Assembly: GCF_001886715.1 (NCBI RefSeq)
Contig: NZ_CP018082.1
Coordinates: forward strand, 744,001 to 808,000
Origin: Nocardia mangyaensis
GTDB taxonomy: Bacteria > Actinomycetota > Actinomycetes > Mycobacteriales > Mycobacteriaceae
Length of the DNA stretch: 64,000 bases
Direction: 5' to 3'
This document shows positions 1-8,457 of the stretch, one piece after another; the first letter of the stretch is position 1, and each line of letters opens with the position of its first letter. The notes beneath the pieces were generated by a model. It did not search any database, was not told the DNA's origin, and was given only the letters and a program-made list of their open reading frames with translations. Position numbers and translations under genes: made by a program.

Positions 1-72
1 CAGGGTGAGTTGCTGCGATGCTCACTGTGAAGCTTCGGCGTGCGCGCCGATCGACGATGAGGAGATTGATTC

Positions 73-624
73 ATGAAGATCGGACGGATGGCTGCGGGCC
101 TGCTGGTCGCCGCGATCCTCGCGGTGGGCTGCGGGGCGGGCGACAACGACTCTCCGGCACCGCTTGTGCCTGCCTCTGCTCCAGCGGGGCCGGCGAGCGG
201 ACCGCAGAGCGCAGCGGTTCCCGAGCAGTTGCGCTTCACCTCGACCACCGTCGACGGCGCCGAATTCTCGGGGGAGTCGTTGGCGGGTAAGGCCGCGGTG
301 TTGTGGTTCTGGGCGCCGTGGTGCCCGACCTGTCAGCGGGAAGCGCCGGGGATCGCCGATGCGGCGAAAGCGCACACCGATGTGCGGTTCGTCGGGGTGG
401 CGGCGTTGGACTCCGAGCCCGCCATGCGCGATTTCGTCGCGAAATACGACCTCGGGTTCTTCCCGAATCTCGCCGATGTCGATGGCACGGTGTGGCAGCG
501 CTTCGGCGTCACTCAACAGCCCGCCTATGCGTTCGTCGGTGCGGACGGACGCGTCGACGTGCTCCGAGGCAGCCTCTCGGAGTCGGAGCTGGCCACCTGG
601 ATCCGGCAGCTCGATCGCGGCTGA
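73..624 (+). CDS. Thioredoxin-like (TlpA/DsbF type) lipoprotein
   Basis: Predicted extracytoplasmic thiol-disulfide oxidoreductase of 183 aa. A hydrophobic N-terminus ends in a lipobox (LAVGC, Cys20), followed by a low-complexity Ala/Pro linker to about residue 48. The thioredoxin fold carries the active site WCPTC (Cys84, Cys87) and a cis-Pro region near TQQPAYAF. The start is supported by GAGGAG upstream. The stop is immediately followed by the GTG of the CcdA-like gene, so the two are surely co-transcribed. The pair resembles mycobacterial Mpt53/DsbF next to a CcdA homologue: the membrane protein passes electrons from the cytoplasm to the secreted thioredoxin (family knowledge). Whether it oxidises or reduces its substrates cannot be told from sequence. 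Function class is confident. Confidence 0.88.
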   Translation: MKIGRMAAGLLVAAILAVGCGAGDNDSPAPLVPASAPAGPASGPQSAAVPEQLRFTSTTVDGAEFSGESLAGKAAVLWFWAPWCPTCQREAPGIADAAKAHTDVRFVGVAALDSEPAMRDFVAKYDLGFFPNLADVDGTVWQRFGVTQQPAYAFVGADGRVDVLRGSLSESELATWIRQLDRG

Positions 625-1518
625 GTGGATGAGATGAACAGTCAGACAGTCGGATTCGCGTTCGCGGCCGGTCTGGTCGCGGCGTTGAATCCTTGTGGAT
701 TCGCGCTGCTGCCCAGTTACCTGACACTGGTGGTGCTCGGCACCGAGGGCGCGCGCACTCGTGTGTCTGCCCTCGGTCGGGCGGTGACCGCGACCGCCGC
801 GATGGCCACGGGGTTCCTGCTCGTATTCGGAACTTTCGGCTTGCTGATCGCACCATTGACCTCGATGGTGCAGCGGTATCTGCCCGCCGTCACCGTGCTG
901 ATCGGGGTAGCCCTGGCCGGGCTCGGCGTCTGGTTGCTGACGGGGCGGGAACTGGTCGTGCTGCTGCCCAAGTCGGGGCGCGGAGCCCCCACCGCCCGAC
1001 TGGGGTCGATGCTGGGCTACGGCATCGCGTACGCGGTCGCTTCGCTGTCGTGCACCATCGGCCCGTTCCTCGCGGTGACGAGTTCGACCTTCCGCAGCGG
1101 CTCGGTCCTCGGCGGCATCGCGGCCTATCTGGCCTATGCCGCTGGAATGGCGCTGCTCGTGGGCACTCTGGCGCTCGTGGTGGCCCTCGCGGGTGCTCAG
1201 GCGGTGACGAGGATGCGCAAAGTACTGCCGTATGTGTCGCGCCTCAGCGGAGTCTTGATGGTGGTCGCCGGGGTGTATGTCGCCTACTACGGCGTGTACG
1301 AACTGCGACTGTTCGCCGGTGCCACCGATGCCGACGATCCGGTCATCGAAGGCGCGGCCTGGATCCAGCAGATCCTGGCCGATGCGGTCGAGCGCATCGG
1401 CGCGGTGACGTTGCTGGCCGTTGTCGCCGCATTGATGGTGCTCGTTGTCGGTGCGGCCGGACTCCGTCGCCGACGAAAGAGCAGCAAGATTTCGAGCGCG
1501 ACCAGCGATCGGGAGTAA
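625..1518 (+). CDS. ccdA: CcdA/DsbD-type cytochrome c biogenesis transmembrane protein
   Basis: Polytopic membrane protein of 297 aa with about six hydrophobic segments. It has the two cysteines expected of the CcdA family, one in NPCGFALLP (Cys24) and one in SLSCTIGPF (Cys143), which carry reducing equivalents across the membrane. Translation may start at GTG 625, directly after the upstream stop, or at ATG 634. Either way it is translationally coupled to the thioredoxin-like lipoprotein. The C-terminal tail after the last membrane segment is short and basic (RRRRKSSK). The likely role is to keep the neighbouring lipoprotein reduced. The gene lies just outside the left end of the predicted island. 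Confidence 0.85.
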   Translation: MDEMNSQTVGFAFAAGLVAALNPCGFALLPSYLTLVVLGTEGARTRVSALGRAVTATAAMATGFLLVFGTFGLLIAPLTSMVQRYLPAVTVLIGVALAGLGVWLLTGRELVVLLPKSGRGAPTARLGSMLGYGIAYAVASLSCTIGPFLAVTSSTFRSGSVLGGIAAYLAYAAGMALLVGTLALVVALAGAQAVTRMRKVLPYVSRLSGVLMVVAGVYVAYYGVYELRLFAGATDADDPVIEGAAWIQQILADAVERIGAVTLLAVVAALMVLVVGAAGLRRRRKSSKISSATSDRE

Positions 1519-1612
1519 GGAGACACCTGGGCCTTTACGTCCAGCAGTTGCCTCGCGCGGAAGCGCGTTGACTTGGAAACGTGCTGACCTGCTGAAATCT
1601 GCGGTCGCAGGT

Positions 1613-1629
1613 TGGTGCCCTCGGCAGGA
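1613..1629. repeat. Putative attL: 17-bp copy of tRNA-Arg 3' end
   Basis: TGGTGCCCTCGGCAGGA is identical to 14673-14689, the CCA-containing 3' end of the tRNA-Arg(CCT) gene. Sequences outside the 17 bp differ. A partial tRNA 3' end at the far boundary is the usual footprint of tyrosine-integrase insertion into a tRNA gene. Confidence 0.75.
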
Positions 1630-1720
1630 CACGCAAACATGGGCAACCGGAAAACGCCTGGGCATAGCGGATTCCTACACGATCTAGCGATCTCGGATGG
1701 CCGGTGCCGATCCTGCTCGG

Positions 1721-1767
1721 GTTTCCATCTTGGATGTGACCACGACGGGCACATCCAAGATGGGAAC
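1721..1767. repeat. 18-bp inverted repeat near the left island end
   Basis: Arms 1721-1738 and 1750-1767 match at 17 of 18 positions (core CATCTTGGATGTG) around an 11-nt loop. No T-tract follows, so it is not a classical terminator. It could be a recombinase or regulator site of the element, or a transcription-insulating hairpin. Confidence 0.7.
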
Positions 1768-1847
1768 GCATGTGACCTGAGGCTATCACTAGGTCAAATG
1801 ATGATCGAAGCCGACTGCCCTTTGGTTATCGGGTCCCGTTTGAGTCC

Positions 1848-3815
1848 TTATCTGGGATCTCCGGGAGTTTGACTCTTTTTTTGCTCAATCGTGGTTATCG
1901 GATATGGAGTCTGGACGAGGGGATGTGATCGGTATTGCCAGATGTGGTCCAGGATCGTGTCGAGGCTCCGATCACCCGGCGTCATATCGAAACCCATGTG
2001 TTCGGCGAACAACCGCCTGGCCGTGGAACCGATGGTGGCGGAGTACTCGGCCTCGATGAGCTCTACGCAGGTTCGTGCAACCAAAGTAGCCATCAGTTTG
2101 AGTGCGGCGCGGCGCCCCGTTCGTGACGCGGTGTCGGAATCGGGATCAATTTGTAGCTCGACGAGCAGCAGCCGTGCTCCATCCCACCGCGGATTGGTGT
2201 GAGCGTGAGCGAATTCACCGAAAGCGCGATTCAATGCTGCAAGGCGACGCCAGCCAGCCTCGACGATCCAATCTCGCGGGGTAGTCGCCGGATTCGTCTC
2301 TAGGCGTTCGGCCTTTGACGGCTTGGTGTGCCAGACCTTAACTCGCGCAATCTGTTCTAAAGTGCATCGGAGCAGGGCCATCGCTCGATCGTCATCTTCC
2401 AGCCATAACCAGAACGCCGTGCGGAGAGATGTAGACACCATTGCACAGGCATTCATGAGCTTCGCATTGCCGAAGCTCCATCGAGCGCACATCGCAGCGA
2501 ACTCGGTCACCAGGGTGATCTGTGTTCCACGATGATGTAGCCCATCGATATCGAAGTCGGACCCGAGAAGCCGCTGCTCGTCGGCCAAGCTGGTCTGTGC
2601 TGTGAGCGCGCTGCCGAGACGGTGTGATGCGAAAATGAAGGTCACTATCTCGTCGTCTCGATAAAGTCGCCCGGCGGGCCTCTTCTTCTCAAGCATTGCC
2701 ATCCGATACAAGTCGGTAAGGTATTGCAAGACACGCGTCGATTCCGGCTTTAACCCCTGGAGGGGCAACAACGGCGCTAGGGCGGGCATCGGAGGCGTGA
2801 CAGGCCCTCTGGGAGTTGGGTGGTGCTTGTGTCCGAATGCTGTCAATGGATGTGGATCTTCGACTTCGTCTTCGGACTTGCAGGAGAATCGCTTGGGAGC
2901 GGCGAAGATGAATTGGGCCAGATCTGGCCGTGAGTATGCGTGCGCGACTGCTGCAGCGATCATGTTGATTTGCAACATGCATAGCGCCATAGCTTCCTCG
3001 ATACAGCGAACCACCGCGACGGCCTGAAAGGTCATCGCGCGCTCGTCGAGGCGATCTATCGATTCCCATCGGAACGATTCGGTACAGGTCTTTGCGTGGA
3101 TAAACTCGCTCAAGAATCCATAGATGATCGCCGGGCAAACCTTTCGGCCTTCACCGATATCAATATGATTGTGGTCGAGTGCAGGCTCGTCAGTTGTAAC
3201 CGGTTCCTCGCCGAACTCGCCGACATCACCGAGAGTTTGATCTACTCGGCGCCATCCGTTCGACTCATCGGCTTCATCGAAAGCTGACCAGACTCGGGCG
3301 AGAAGACTTTGGACGGATTCACCCTTGCGGCGTTCCAGTCCAGACCAGGACGCATAGAGCAACGTCCACAACTCCAATTGCTGCCGGACGATGATTGCGG
3401 CACCCGCAAACTGACCGACCAGCAGTAGACGACAGGCGGCGATCATGCTGTCTACACCCCAGGCCACCTGATGCAGCCAACCACCGTGGAACTGAACAGG
3501 AACACGATCGAACGGCATCCCCAGCTTCCTCAATGCGTGATCTACACCGATCGTCGGACAGATCGAGGACAAACAATCGACCCGATATCTGGCTGGCAGC
3601 AGGCTGACGTTGTCCATTCGCAACGTGTACCGAGAGATTAGTGCCGTTGCCAGGCGTTCGAGGCCCTGCTCGGAGACGCGCTCGAAGTCGGCAATCGAGT
3701 CGCCGACCTGTCGCGCACGCCGGTTCGCCTTCAGCGACGAACGAAGCTCCTCCTTCTCGGTGAGTGCCCTTTCGCCGGATCGTCGCGCAGCCTTCCGGTT
3801 GCTCATTCGTCCCAT
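1848..3815 (-). CDS. Unknown 655-aa protein with internal duplication
   Basis: I do not recognise a named family with certainty; the helical pattern recalls DUF5677-type proteins, but this is weak. The protein seems to consist of two related halves. Each has an Arg-x3-Leu-Glu helix (VRQQLELW near residue 145; LRCTLEQIAR in the second half) followed by a matching motif: LSEFIHAKT in the first half and FGEFAHAHT in the second. A His/Pro-rich linker (HKHHPTPRGP) separates them. No signal peptide or membrane segment is evident. The N-terminus is basic. Start is ATG 3815 or ATG 3806. Base composition is clearly lower in GC than the chromosome on either side, consistent with transfer on the island. 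Confidence 0.7.
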   Translation of the reverse strand: MGRMSNRKAARRSGERALTEKEELRSSLKANRRARQVGDSIADFERVSEQGLERLATALISRYTLRMDNVSLLPARYRVDCLSSICPTIGVDHALRKLGMPFDRVPVQFHGGWLHQVAWGVDSMIAACRLLLVGQFAGAAIIVRQQLELWTLLYASWSGLERRKGESVQSLLARVWSAFDEADESNGWRRVDQTLGDVGEFGEEPVTTDEPALDHNHIDIGEGRKVCPAIIYGFLSEFIHAKTCTESFRWESIDRLDERAMTFQAVAVVRCIEEAMALCMLQINMIAAAVAHAYSRPDLAQFIFAAPKRFSCKSEDEVEDPHPLTAFGHKHHPTPRGPVTPPMPALAPLLPLQGLKPESTRVLQYLTDLYRMAMLEKKRPAGRLYRDDEIVTFIFASHRLGSALTAQTSLADEQRLLGSDFDIDGLHHRGTQITLVTEFAAMCARWSFGNAKLMNACAMVSTSLRTAFWLWLEDDDRAMALLRCTLEQIARVKVWHTKPSKAERLETNPATTPRDWIVEAGWRRLAALNRAFGEFAHAHTNPRWDGARLLLVELQIDPDSDTASRTGRRAALKLMATLVARTCVELIEAEYSATIGSTARRLFAEHMGFDMTPGDRSLDTILDHIWQYRSHPLVQTPYPITTIEQKKSQTPGDPR

Positions 3816-4065
3816 GCATCAAGTATGTCTTCCAGGGCAAGTGAAATACGCGCTCGGAGAATGTCTCTCGACGCACCCCGTGGGGTGCCGACTCTCCTTC
3901 ACTGGCCTCTCGGGTCGGAATGCGCTGTCCGAGGTGTGCGATACCGCACGCGGGAATCGGATTTCGTGGCGGCAGACGACCGGGCCCGCGCGGAAATGAG
4001 GTGCGTGCGGTGTCTCTTCGCCCGTCGAGGTATCTGCGACCATCAGCGCAGGACATGCTAACTTC

Positions 4066-4509
4066 TCACGTGGCGAGTTCGCGGGCCTTCCATTCCAGGA
4101 AGTCGCGCGCGATGGGCGTGAACTCGACGGAGTCGGCCTCGTTCACGGTCGTGCCCACGCCGAATGCTCCGACAACCACTGCCGCATAACCGTCGGGCAG
4201 GCGCTCATTGCGGTGCTCAACGAACAGCGCGCGGTGCTCAGCCGACAGCATGTCCCACCAAATTAGGAGCTGGTCGCGGCGCCGAGTCAGTTCGGCGGCC
4301 AGCATCGGTGCGAGGTGCCATTCCTGCTCGTCTTGCGGGTTGTTCACCCATGTTGTCGAGGTGACGACCGGCCCGTGATCACGCACGATCTTGGCCACCA
4401 GCGACGGAGGAAGCGGTGTATCGGGTTCAGCCAGCAGAGTCACCCGATCCTCGAGATCGAGGATTCGGAACCACATCGCCGTCCGCGTTTTCGGCTCGTC
4501 TTCATGCAT
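4066..4509 (-). CDS. Hypothetical protein, 147 aa
   Basis: Not recognised. A longer reading frame extends upstream to 4902, but its first 131 codons are Arg/Gly/Ser-rich and look like out-of-frame translation. The segment from ATG 4509 (MHEDEPKTRTAMWF) has normal composition and is the likely gene. The protein is acidic and soluble, with Trp-rich stretches (STTWVNN, LLIWWDML) and no signal or membrane segment. No clear Shine-Dalgarno precedes ATG 4509. It lies between the 655-aa gene and a small membrane protein, all on the minus strand of the island. Confidence 0.55.
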   Translation of the reverse strand: MHEDEPKTRTAMWFRILDLEDRVTLLAEPDTPLPPSLVAKIVRDHGPVVTSTTWVNNPQDEQEWHLAPMLAAELTRRRDQLLIWWDMLSAEHRALFVEHRNERLPDGYAAVVVGAFGVGTTVNEADSVEFTPIARDFLEWKARELAT

Positions 4510-4655
4510 ACCGCTTAGTACATCAACCGACCCCGACTGGGCGGCGGTGCGGAACGAATCACCGCGTGTCGCGATTCGGGCCTGGCCCGTGCCTCGCCCG
4601 ACACCGCCGTTGCGCCGCTCGGGAACTGAGCGTCGCCGCGCGGTGGCAGAGATTC

Positions 4656-4844
4656 TCACCGGTCCAGGATCTTGTCGAGCAGCCCGATCAGCGCGATCGC
4701 CACTCCCGCTCCAAGGGCCACTTCGCTCACCATTCCCACCACCGTGCCTGCCGTGCCTGCTGCTCCGAGGATCACGAACCAGCGCAGGGGCAGCCTGCCG
4801 GGTTCGGGGTGGGAACCGGACTGGTTCGAGGTGGTGGATGGCAC
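4656..4844 (-). CDS. Small membrane protein, 62 aa
   Basis: Start chosen at GTG 4844 because AAAGG lies at proper spacing upstream and the product then begins with a short polar segment. It is followed by a long hydrophobic stretch (WFVILGAAGTAGTVVGMVSE and onward) that could form one or two membrane helices. It ends in a charged tail (LLDKILDR). No family recognised. A longer frame from ATG 4970 exists but is Cys/His/Arg-rich and unlikely. Very small proteins of this type are common in mobile elements; no function is assigned. Confidence 0.5.
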   Translation of the reverse strand: MPSTTSNQSGSHPEPGRLPLRWFVILGAAGTAGTVVGMVSEVALGAGVAIALIGLLDKILDR

Positions 4845-5049
4845 GTGACAAGGCCTTTCGATCTCTAGGACTTCGGATTTGCGGCACTGTGGCCGTCGAC
4901 ATCCAGCGTGGTGTGTGCGGCTGCCACCGTCTACGCTTTTCGATATATCAAAATGACAGGGGATTATCATTTACGACGAGGGTGACGATGCACCCGGCGA
5001 AGCGCGGATCAGCGTTCCGCGGGGCAACGGGCCGCAGATCGCGGGCTGG

Positions 5050-5904
5050 GTGACCGGGGACGGGCAAGGGAACGACGGAGTCGAGATCACCTATGACGAC
5101 GTCGACGGTCCCTGGGTGTATGCGGTTCACGGTCGTCTGGTGGGCGGCAATCCGATGATCACGCAGTTGACGATCACGCCGCGAGATCCGGGCAACCCGC
5201 AGCCGATCAACCAGACCAATTTACGAAAGATGCCATTCAGCCTGGTTTTCGATCGGGTGAAGCGCACGTTGCGGGCCGAGGGAACGCTGCGCGTCTCACA
5301 GCTGCGTGGCGACATGCGTACGCAAATCGCCAAGATCGGACGGTCCCGATCCGGCGAGCACTACATTCAGGTTGCCTGGACCTACCTCGAGGCCGAGGCG
5401 GCTGGACGTCCACCCCGTCAAGCCATCGCAGAGCACTGGGACGTCTCACCCGTAACCGCCAGTCGCTGGCTCAGCGAAGCACGTAAACGCGGCTACCTCG
5501 AACCGTACAGCGCCGGAGTGCCTCGAAAGCCCGTCATCGATCTGTGGGACCGGCAGCAGCAAGTGAACTCGACCATCGAACAGTCAGTGGTCCTCGCATT
5601 CCTCGACCGCGTAGTGCAGCGCCACCTAGGCGAGTCGCTGGATACAGCTGTGGCCTCGATTCTGGACACGCTGTTGGCGCTCGGCGCGGAGGCCATGAAG
5701 CGCACCGCCTCGATATCGGACGGCAAGGACCTGCTCAGCTCCGAAATGCTACTCAACGAGCTGTTTGCGCGAGCTGAGAGCGACCAGACCGAGGAGGTTC
5801 GCTCCGCCGCGCTCGTGCTCCTTGCGGCTCTGATCTCCGAACAGGATTCAGGACACGGTGATGACGACGGTCAACCCGCCAACGGCAACGAGGGCCAACG
5901 GTGA
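5050..5904 (+). CDS. Helix-turn-helix DNA-binding protein of unknown role
   Basis: Contains a recognisable HTH around residues 125-155 (AIAEHWDVSPVTASRWLSEA), resembling the sequence-reading helix of transcriptional regulators, so DNA binding is likely. The C-terminal third is helical and Ala/Leu-rich with an acidic tail. Coordinates use the first ordinary start, GTG 5050, but this lacks a Shine-Dalgarno. The frame stays open upstream to 4957 with protein-like sequence (YDEGDDAPGEARISVPRG). An ATT codon at 4969 sits 4-6 nt downstream of AGGGGA, so the true start may be non-canonical and the protein about 27 residues longer. The frame ends 176 bp before the 567-aa gene, on the same strand. Confidence 0.65.
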   Translation: MTGDGQGNDGVEITYDDVDGPWVYAVHGRLVGGNPMITQLTITPRDPGNPQPINQTNLRKMPFSLVFDRVKRTLRAEGTLRVSQLRGDMRTQIAKIGRSRSGEHYIQVAWTYLEAEAAGRPPRQAIAEHWDVSPVTASRWLSEARKRGYLEPYSAGVPRKPVIDLWDRQQQVNSTIEQSVVLAFLDRVVQRHLGESLDTAVASILDTLLALGAEAMKRTASISDGKDLLSSEMLLNELFARAESDQTEEVRSAALVLLAALISEQDSGHGDDDGQPANGNEGQR

Positions 5905-6068
5905 CGTCGATGACAGACGGCGGAACTCGACGCCGACGGTGGTGCAGGACACCGACCCGTATGGGCGGGGGGATTGTCGCCAGATTCCGAAGCGCTCGGT
6001 TGCGGTGCACCTGCTGGCAGTGCGCTGCACTTCATCCGTTGTGAGGTCTTGTTGTCGGTGCTGCCGCC

Positions 6069-6074
6069 TACGCT
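6069..6074 (+). promoter_or_regulatory. -10 box of a likely leaderless transcript
   Basis: TACGCT lies exactly 6 nt before GTG 6081, the spacing expected if transcription starts at the start codon. No good -35 is seen. Confidence 0.35.
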
Positions 6075-6080
6075 GATCCG

Positions 6081-7784
6081 GTGAGCATGCCATCCATCCC
6101 CGGATTCACAACGCCTCCCGCCCGCAATACCCTCGCGGAGCAGTGGAAGAAGCCCAACCCCGAATTACCGGCAGGACTCTGGCCGATAGACCTCCTGCAG
6201 TCCGTCACAACCCAGCCCAACGAGTGGCTGACGATCGATCAGTTCACACAGGACGAGGGTGGCACGGACGGACGCGACTGCGTCCTGGTGACTCCTCACG
6301 AGACTTCGCTAGTGCTCGAAGGCACAGATTGGGTCGGTCGCGGCCTCGGCTCATTCTCGGTTCAGCACGACGGTGGATTCGAGCATGGCCTCGCGGTGAC
6401 CGAAAAGGGCACCGAGCTGGAGTTTTTCGTGCAGGTCCGACGTCCAGAAGGAGCATCGCGTCGAATTGTCGACATTGCCCTTCCGTTCCTCTGGTACTGG
6501 GACGCGTACCAGATCAACGGTGGCTGGGAGTACGTCGACAGTGCTGGCCGGAAGCATGGCCTGATCCGTTACCGGTGCGTGAAAGACAGCTGGACAGTAG
6601 AGGTTCGGGCGCTGGAATTCCGCCAGTACCTGGCTGCCGTGGGTAGGAACGCCGTCATGCAGTTTGACGTCAGTCGGTATTCGGGCGAGGCTGGCTTCGA
6701 CCACGTCGATGATCTATTTCACAACGAGTGGGCGTATCTGGGGTTCACGGCGGACGCGGACGGATTGATGGGACACCCGGTCTCTCGGATCGTCGGCAAG
6801 TACATCCTCACCGGGCAACATGGTCCCCGAGTTCCCCGGTTCGACCAGTACGACCGCGACGACGTCGAGTACCCCGAGTTCATTCACGGCCTGAATCCCG
6901 ATACCCACGCCCCCCTCAAGCACAGTTGCGACCCGGACGAGCTCGGCACCTACTTCGATCGTGACGACAGCCGGTTGCACTACCTGACGCCTATCTACTT
7001 CAAACGGGAGGTGTTGGAGCCGTACGCCGCGCAGCCGACCACCTACCGGATCACGGCAACCCGTTTGAGTTGTCTCGGCCTCTGGAGCGTCAACATCGGC
7101 TTCAACTCTGCTGGCCTGGTAGAGGTTTACCTCGGTGATCTCGGACGTGATCTGCCGTCGGAAGAGTGGGGCCGCTGGCTGGCGCACAACGTGTTGCCTG
7201 AAGGAACGATGGATGAGGGACGCTTCCGCCGGGACTTCCTTGGGCAGTGGGCCGATTCGAAGGATCTTCCCGGTGATCTCCGCCGAGTCCGCCAGACGGC
7301 GGCCCAGGTGTCAGAGGAGCTACTCGGCATACCACTGTGGCGCGAGCTTCCGGAGGAGCACCTTGCCGAGTGGGAGTCGATTATCGGTCCGCTCAACGAA
7401 GATCCGGCCTCGCTCGGCAAGTCGCTGCTCCTCCTGCCGATCGTGATCATTGATGCCATCAATCCGGCCCCGTTGAAGATCTACCTTGGTGACGCGGAGA
7501 AGGGCGAGCAGTCGATGAAGTTGCTACAGCGCTTCACCGAGAAGCTGGGTGACGAGTCGAACTGCACTGCCATCCTTCGACAGCTCTGGGAGTTCCGCTC
7601 GAAGGGCGGCGTGGCGCACTTTGCCGGATCGGAAGCTCGGGCGACTCGGGCGACCCTCGGGATCGAGGGAATGACCAACTTGGAGGCGTTCGAGTCGATC
7701 GTTTCGCGAATCACGGACATGCTCAACACCATCGTTCGTCTAATGGAGCGCGCCCTTCCTGCCGATGGGTCTGCTGCACGATGA
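6081..7784 (+). CDS. Unknown 567-aa protein
   Basis: Not assigned to a named family. From memory the central block (SCDPDELGTYF, HYLTPIYFKREVLEPY, VYLGDLGRDLP, LPSEEWGRW) matches a conserved pattern seen in hypothetical proteins of many bacteria, often in accessory regions; this needs a database check. No signal peptide, nucleotide-binding loop or nuclease motif is evident. The C-terminal 150 residues are helical. Start is GTG 6081 or ATG 6087; the former fits a -10 box at 6069-6074. It may be co-functional with the HTH gene upstream, since both are on the plus strand of the island. Confidence 0.65.
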   Translation: MSMPSIPGFTTPPARNTLAEQWKKPNPELPAGLWPIDLLQSVTTQPNEWLTIDQFTQDEGGTDGRDCVLVTPHETSLVLEGTDWVGRGLGSFSVQHDGGFEHGLAVTEKGTELEFFVQVRRPEGASRRIVDIALPFLWYWDAYQINGGWEYVDSAGRKHGLIRYRCVKDSWTVEVRALEFRQYLAAVGRNAVMQFDVSRYSGEAGFDHVDDLFHNEWAYLGFTADADGLMGHPVSRIVGKYILTGQHGPRVPRFDQYDRDDVEYPEFIHGLNPDTHAPLKHSCDPDELGTYFDRDDSRLHYLTPIYFKREVLEPYAAQPTTYRITATRLSCLGLWSVNIGFNSAGLVEVYLGDLGRDLPSEEWGRWLAHNVLPEGTMDEGRFRRDFLGQWADSKDLPGDLRRVRQTAAQVSEELLGIPLWRELPEEHLAEWESIIGPLNEDPASLGKSLLLLPIVIIDAINPAPLKIYLGDAEKGEQSMKLLQRFTEKLGDESNCTAILRQLWEFRSKGGVAHFAGSEARATRATLGIEGMTNLEAFESIVSRITDMLNTIVRLMERALPADGSAAR

Positions 7785-7924
7785 GGTGACAGTGTGACCT
7801 ATCAGTGCAGCAGCCCCGGCCAGACCAGCGAGCGGGCGGATAGGGTCGCGGTGTACAAGTACATGCGCCAATGTGAGTGCATGGCCAGGCTGCGTGGCGC
7901 CCGACCTTTCGATGTTGGACATGG

Positions 7925-8419
7925 TCAGTCAAGGCTTTTCAGAGCTGTCGCCCACGGCACCGGTTCGCCTTCGTTGACCCGGATGAAGCGCACGCCCCAG
8001 TCGGTGAGGTTGGACAGCGCGGCAGCGACTGGCGGGAACTGGAATTGGGCTGCTCGTCCGTGCGGAACCGCTACGACTGGTAGCCCGGCTCCGACCGTTT
8101 CGACTAGCAGCGCCAGTGGCAAAGTGTCGCCGATCCCCGCAGCCCATTTCGCCATGGAACTTGTTGTCAGCGGCGCGGCGATGACCGCGTCGGGCGGCGG
8201 AAGCAGGTCTTTGGTGCCGGGGACCTTGAACTCCGACCGAACGGGATGCCCGGTCTGAGCCGCGAGCGCTTCGGCATCGATGAATCGAGCGCCGTTGGGG
8301 GAGGCCAGAACACACACGTCCCAACCGTCTGCCTGCGCGAGGGTAACAAGTTCCCCGACGTCCCCTGCCCCACCGGCTCCCGTCACGATCGCGTACAGAA
8401 CTCTAGTGCGCTCACCCAT
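7925..8419 (-). CDS. Flavoprotein domain protein (phosphopantothenoylcysteine decarboxylase-like fold)
   Basis: Single-domain HFCD-type flavoprotein of 164 aa. The Rossmann-like start is YAIVTGAGGAGDVGELVTLA. The FMN-binding region reads DAVIAAPLTTSSMAKWAAG, where the usual motif is APATxNTxxKxAxG. TLPLALLVE is the expected following strand. The SD (GGAG) before ATG 8419 is good. Such stand-alone flavoproteins are frequent next to HTH/TPR regulators in actinobacteria, and here the regulator gene lies immediately upstream on the same strand (38-bp gap). Relatives decarboxylate Cys-containing substrates or peptides with FMN. A role in modifying a small molecule or peptide together with the nearby radical SAM enzyme is possible but is inference. 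Confidence 0.75.
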   Translation of the reverse strand: MGERTRVLYAIVTGAGGAGDVGELVTLAQADGWDVCVLASPNGARFIDAEALAAQTGHPVRSEFKVPGTKDLLPPPDAVIAAPLTTSSMAKWAAGIGDTLPLALLVETVGAGLPVVAVPHGRAAQFQFPPVAAALSNLTDWGVRFIRVNEGEPVPWATALKSLD

Positions 8420-8457
8420 GCCTCCATCATGGCAGGCGACGGGTGATGCGTCTTCGC

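Larger units (their letters stand above)
1519..1847. other. Non-coding stretch holding the left island junction
   Basis: No convincing gene is seen in these 329 bases. They contain the 17-bp copy of the tRNA-Arg 3' end (1613-1629) and, about 90 bp further in, a strong inverted repeat (1721-1767). Base composition falls to the right of the repeat, where the lower-GC 655-aa gene begins. Confidence 0.7.

Noticed and set aside
22..1665. 547-codon minus-strand frame
   Set aside because: It is antisense to the thioredoxin-like and CcdA genes, with low-complexity composition and no ribosome site.
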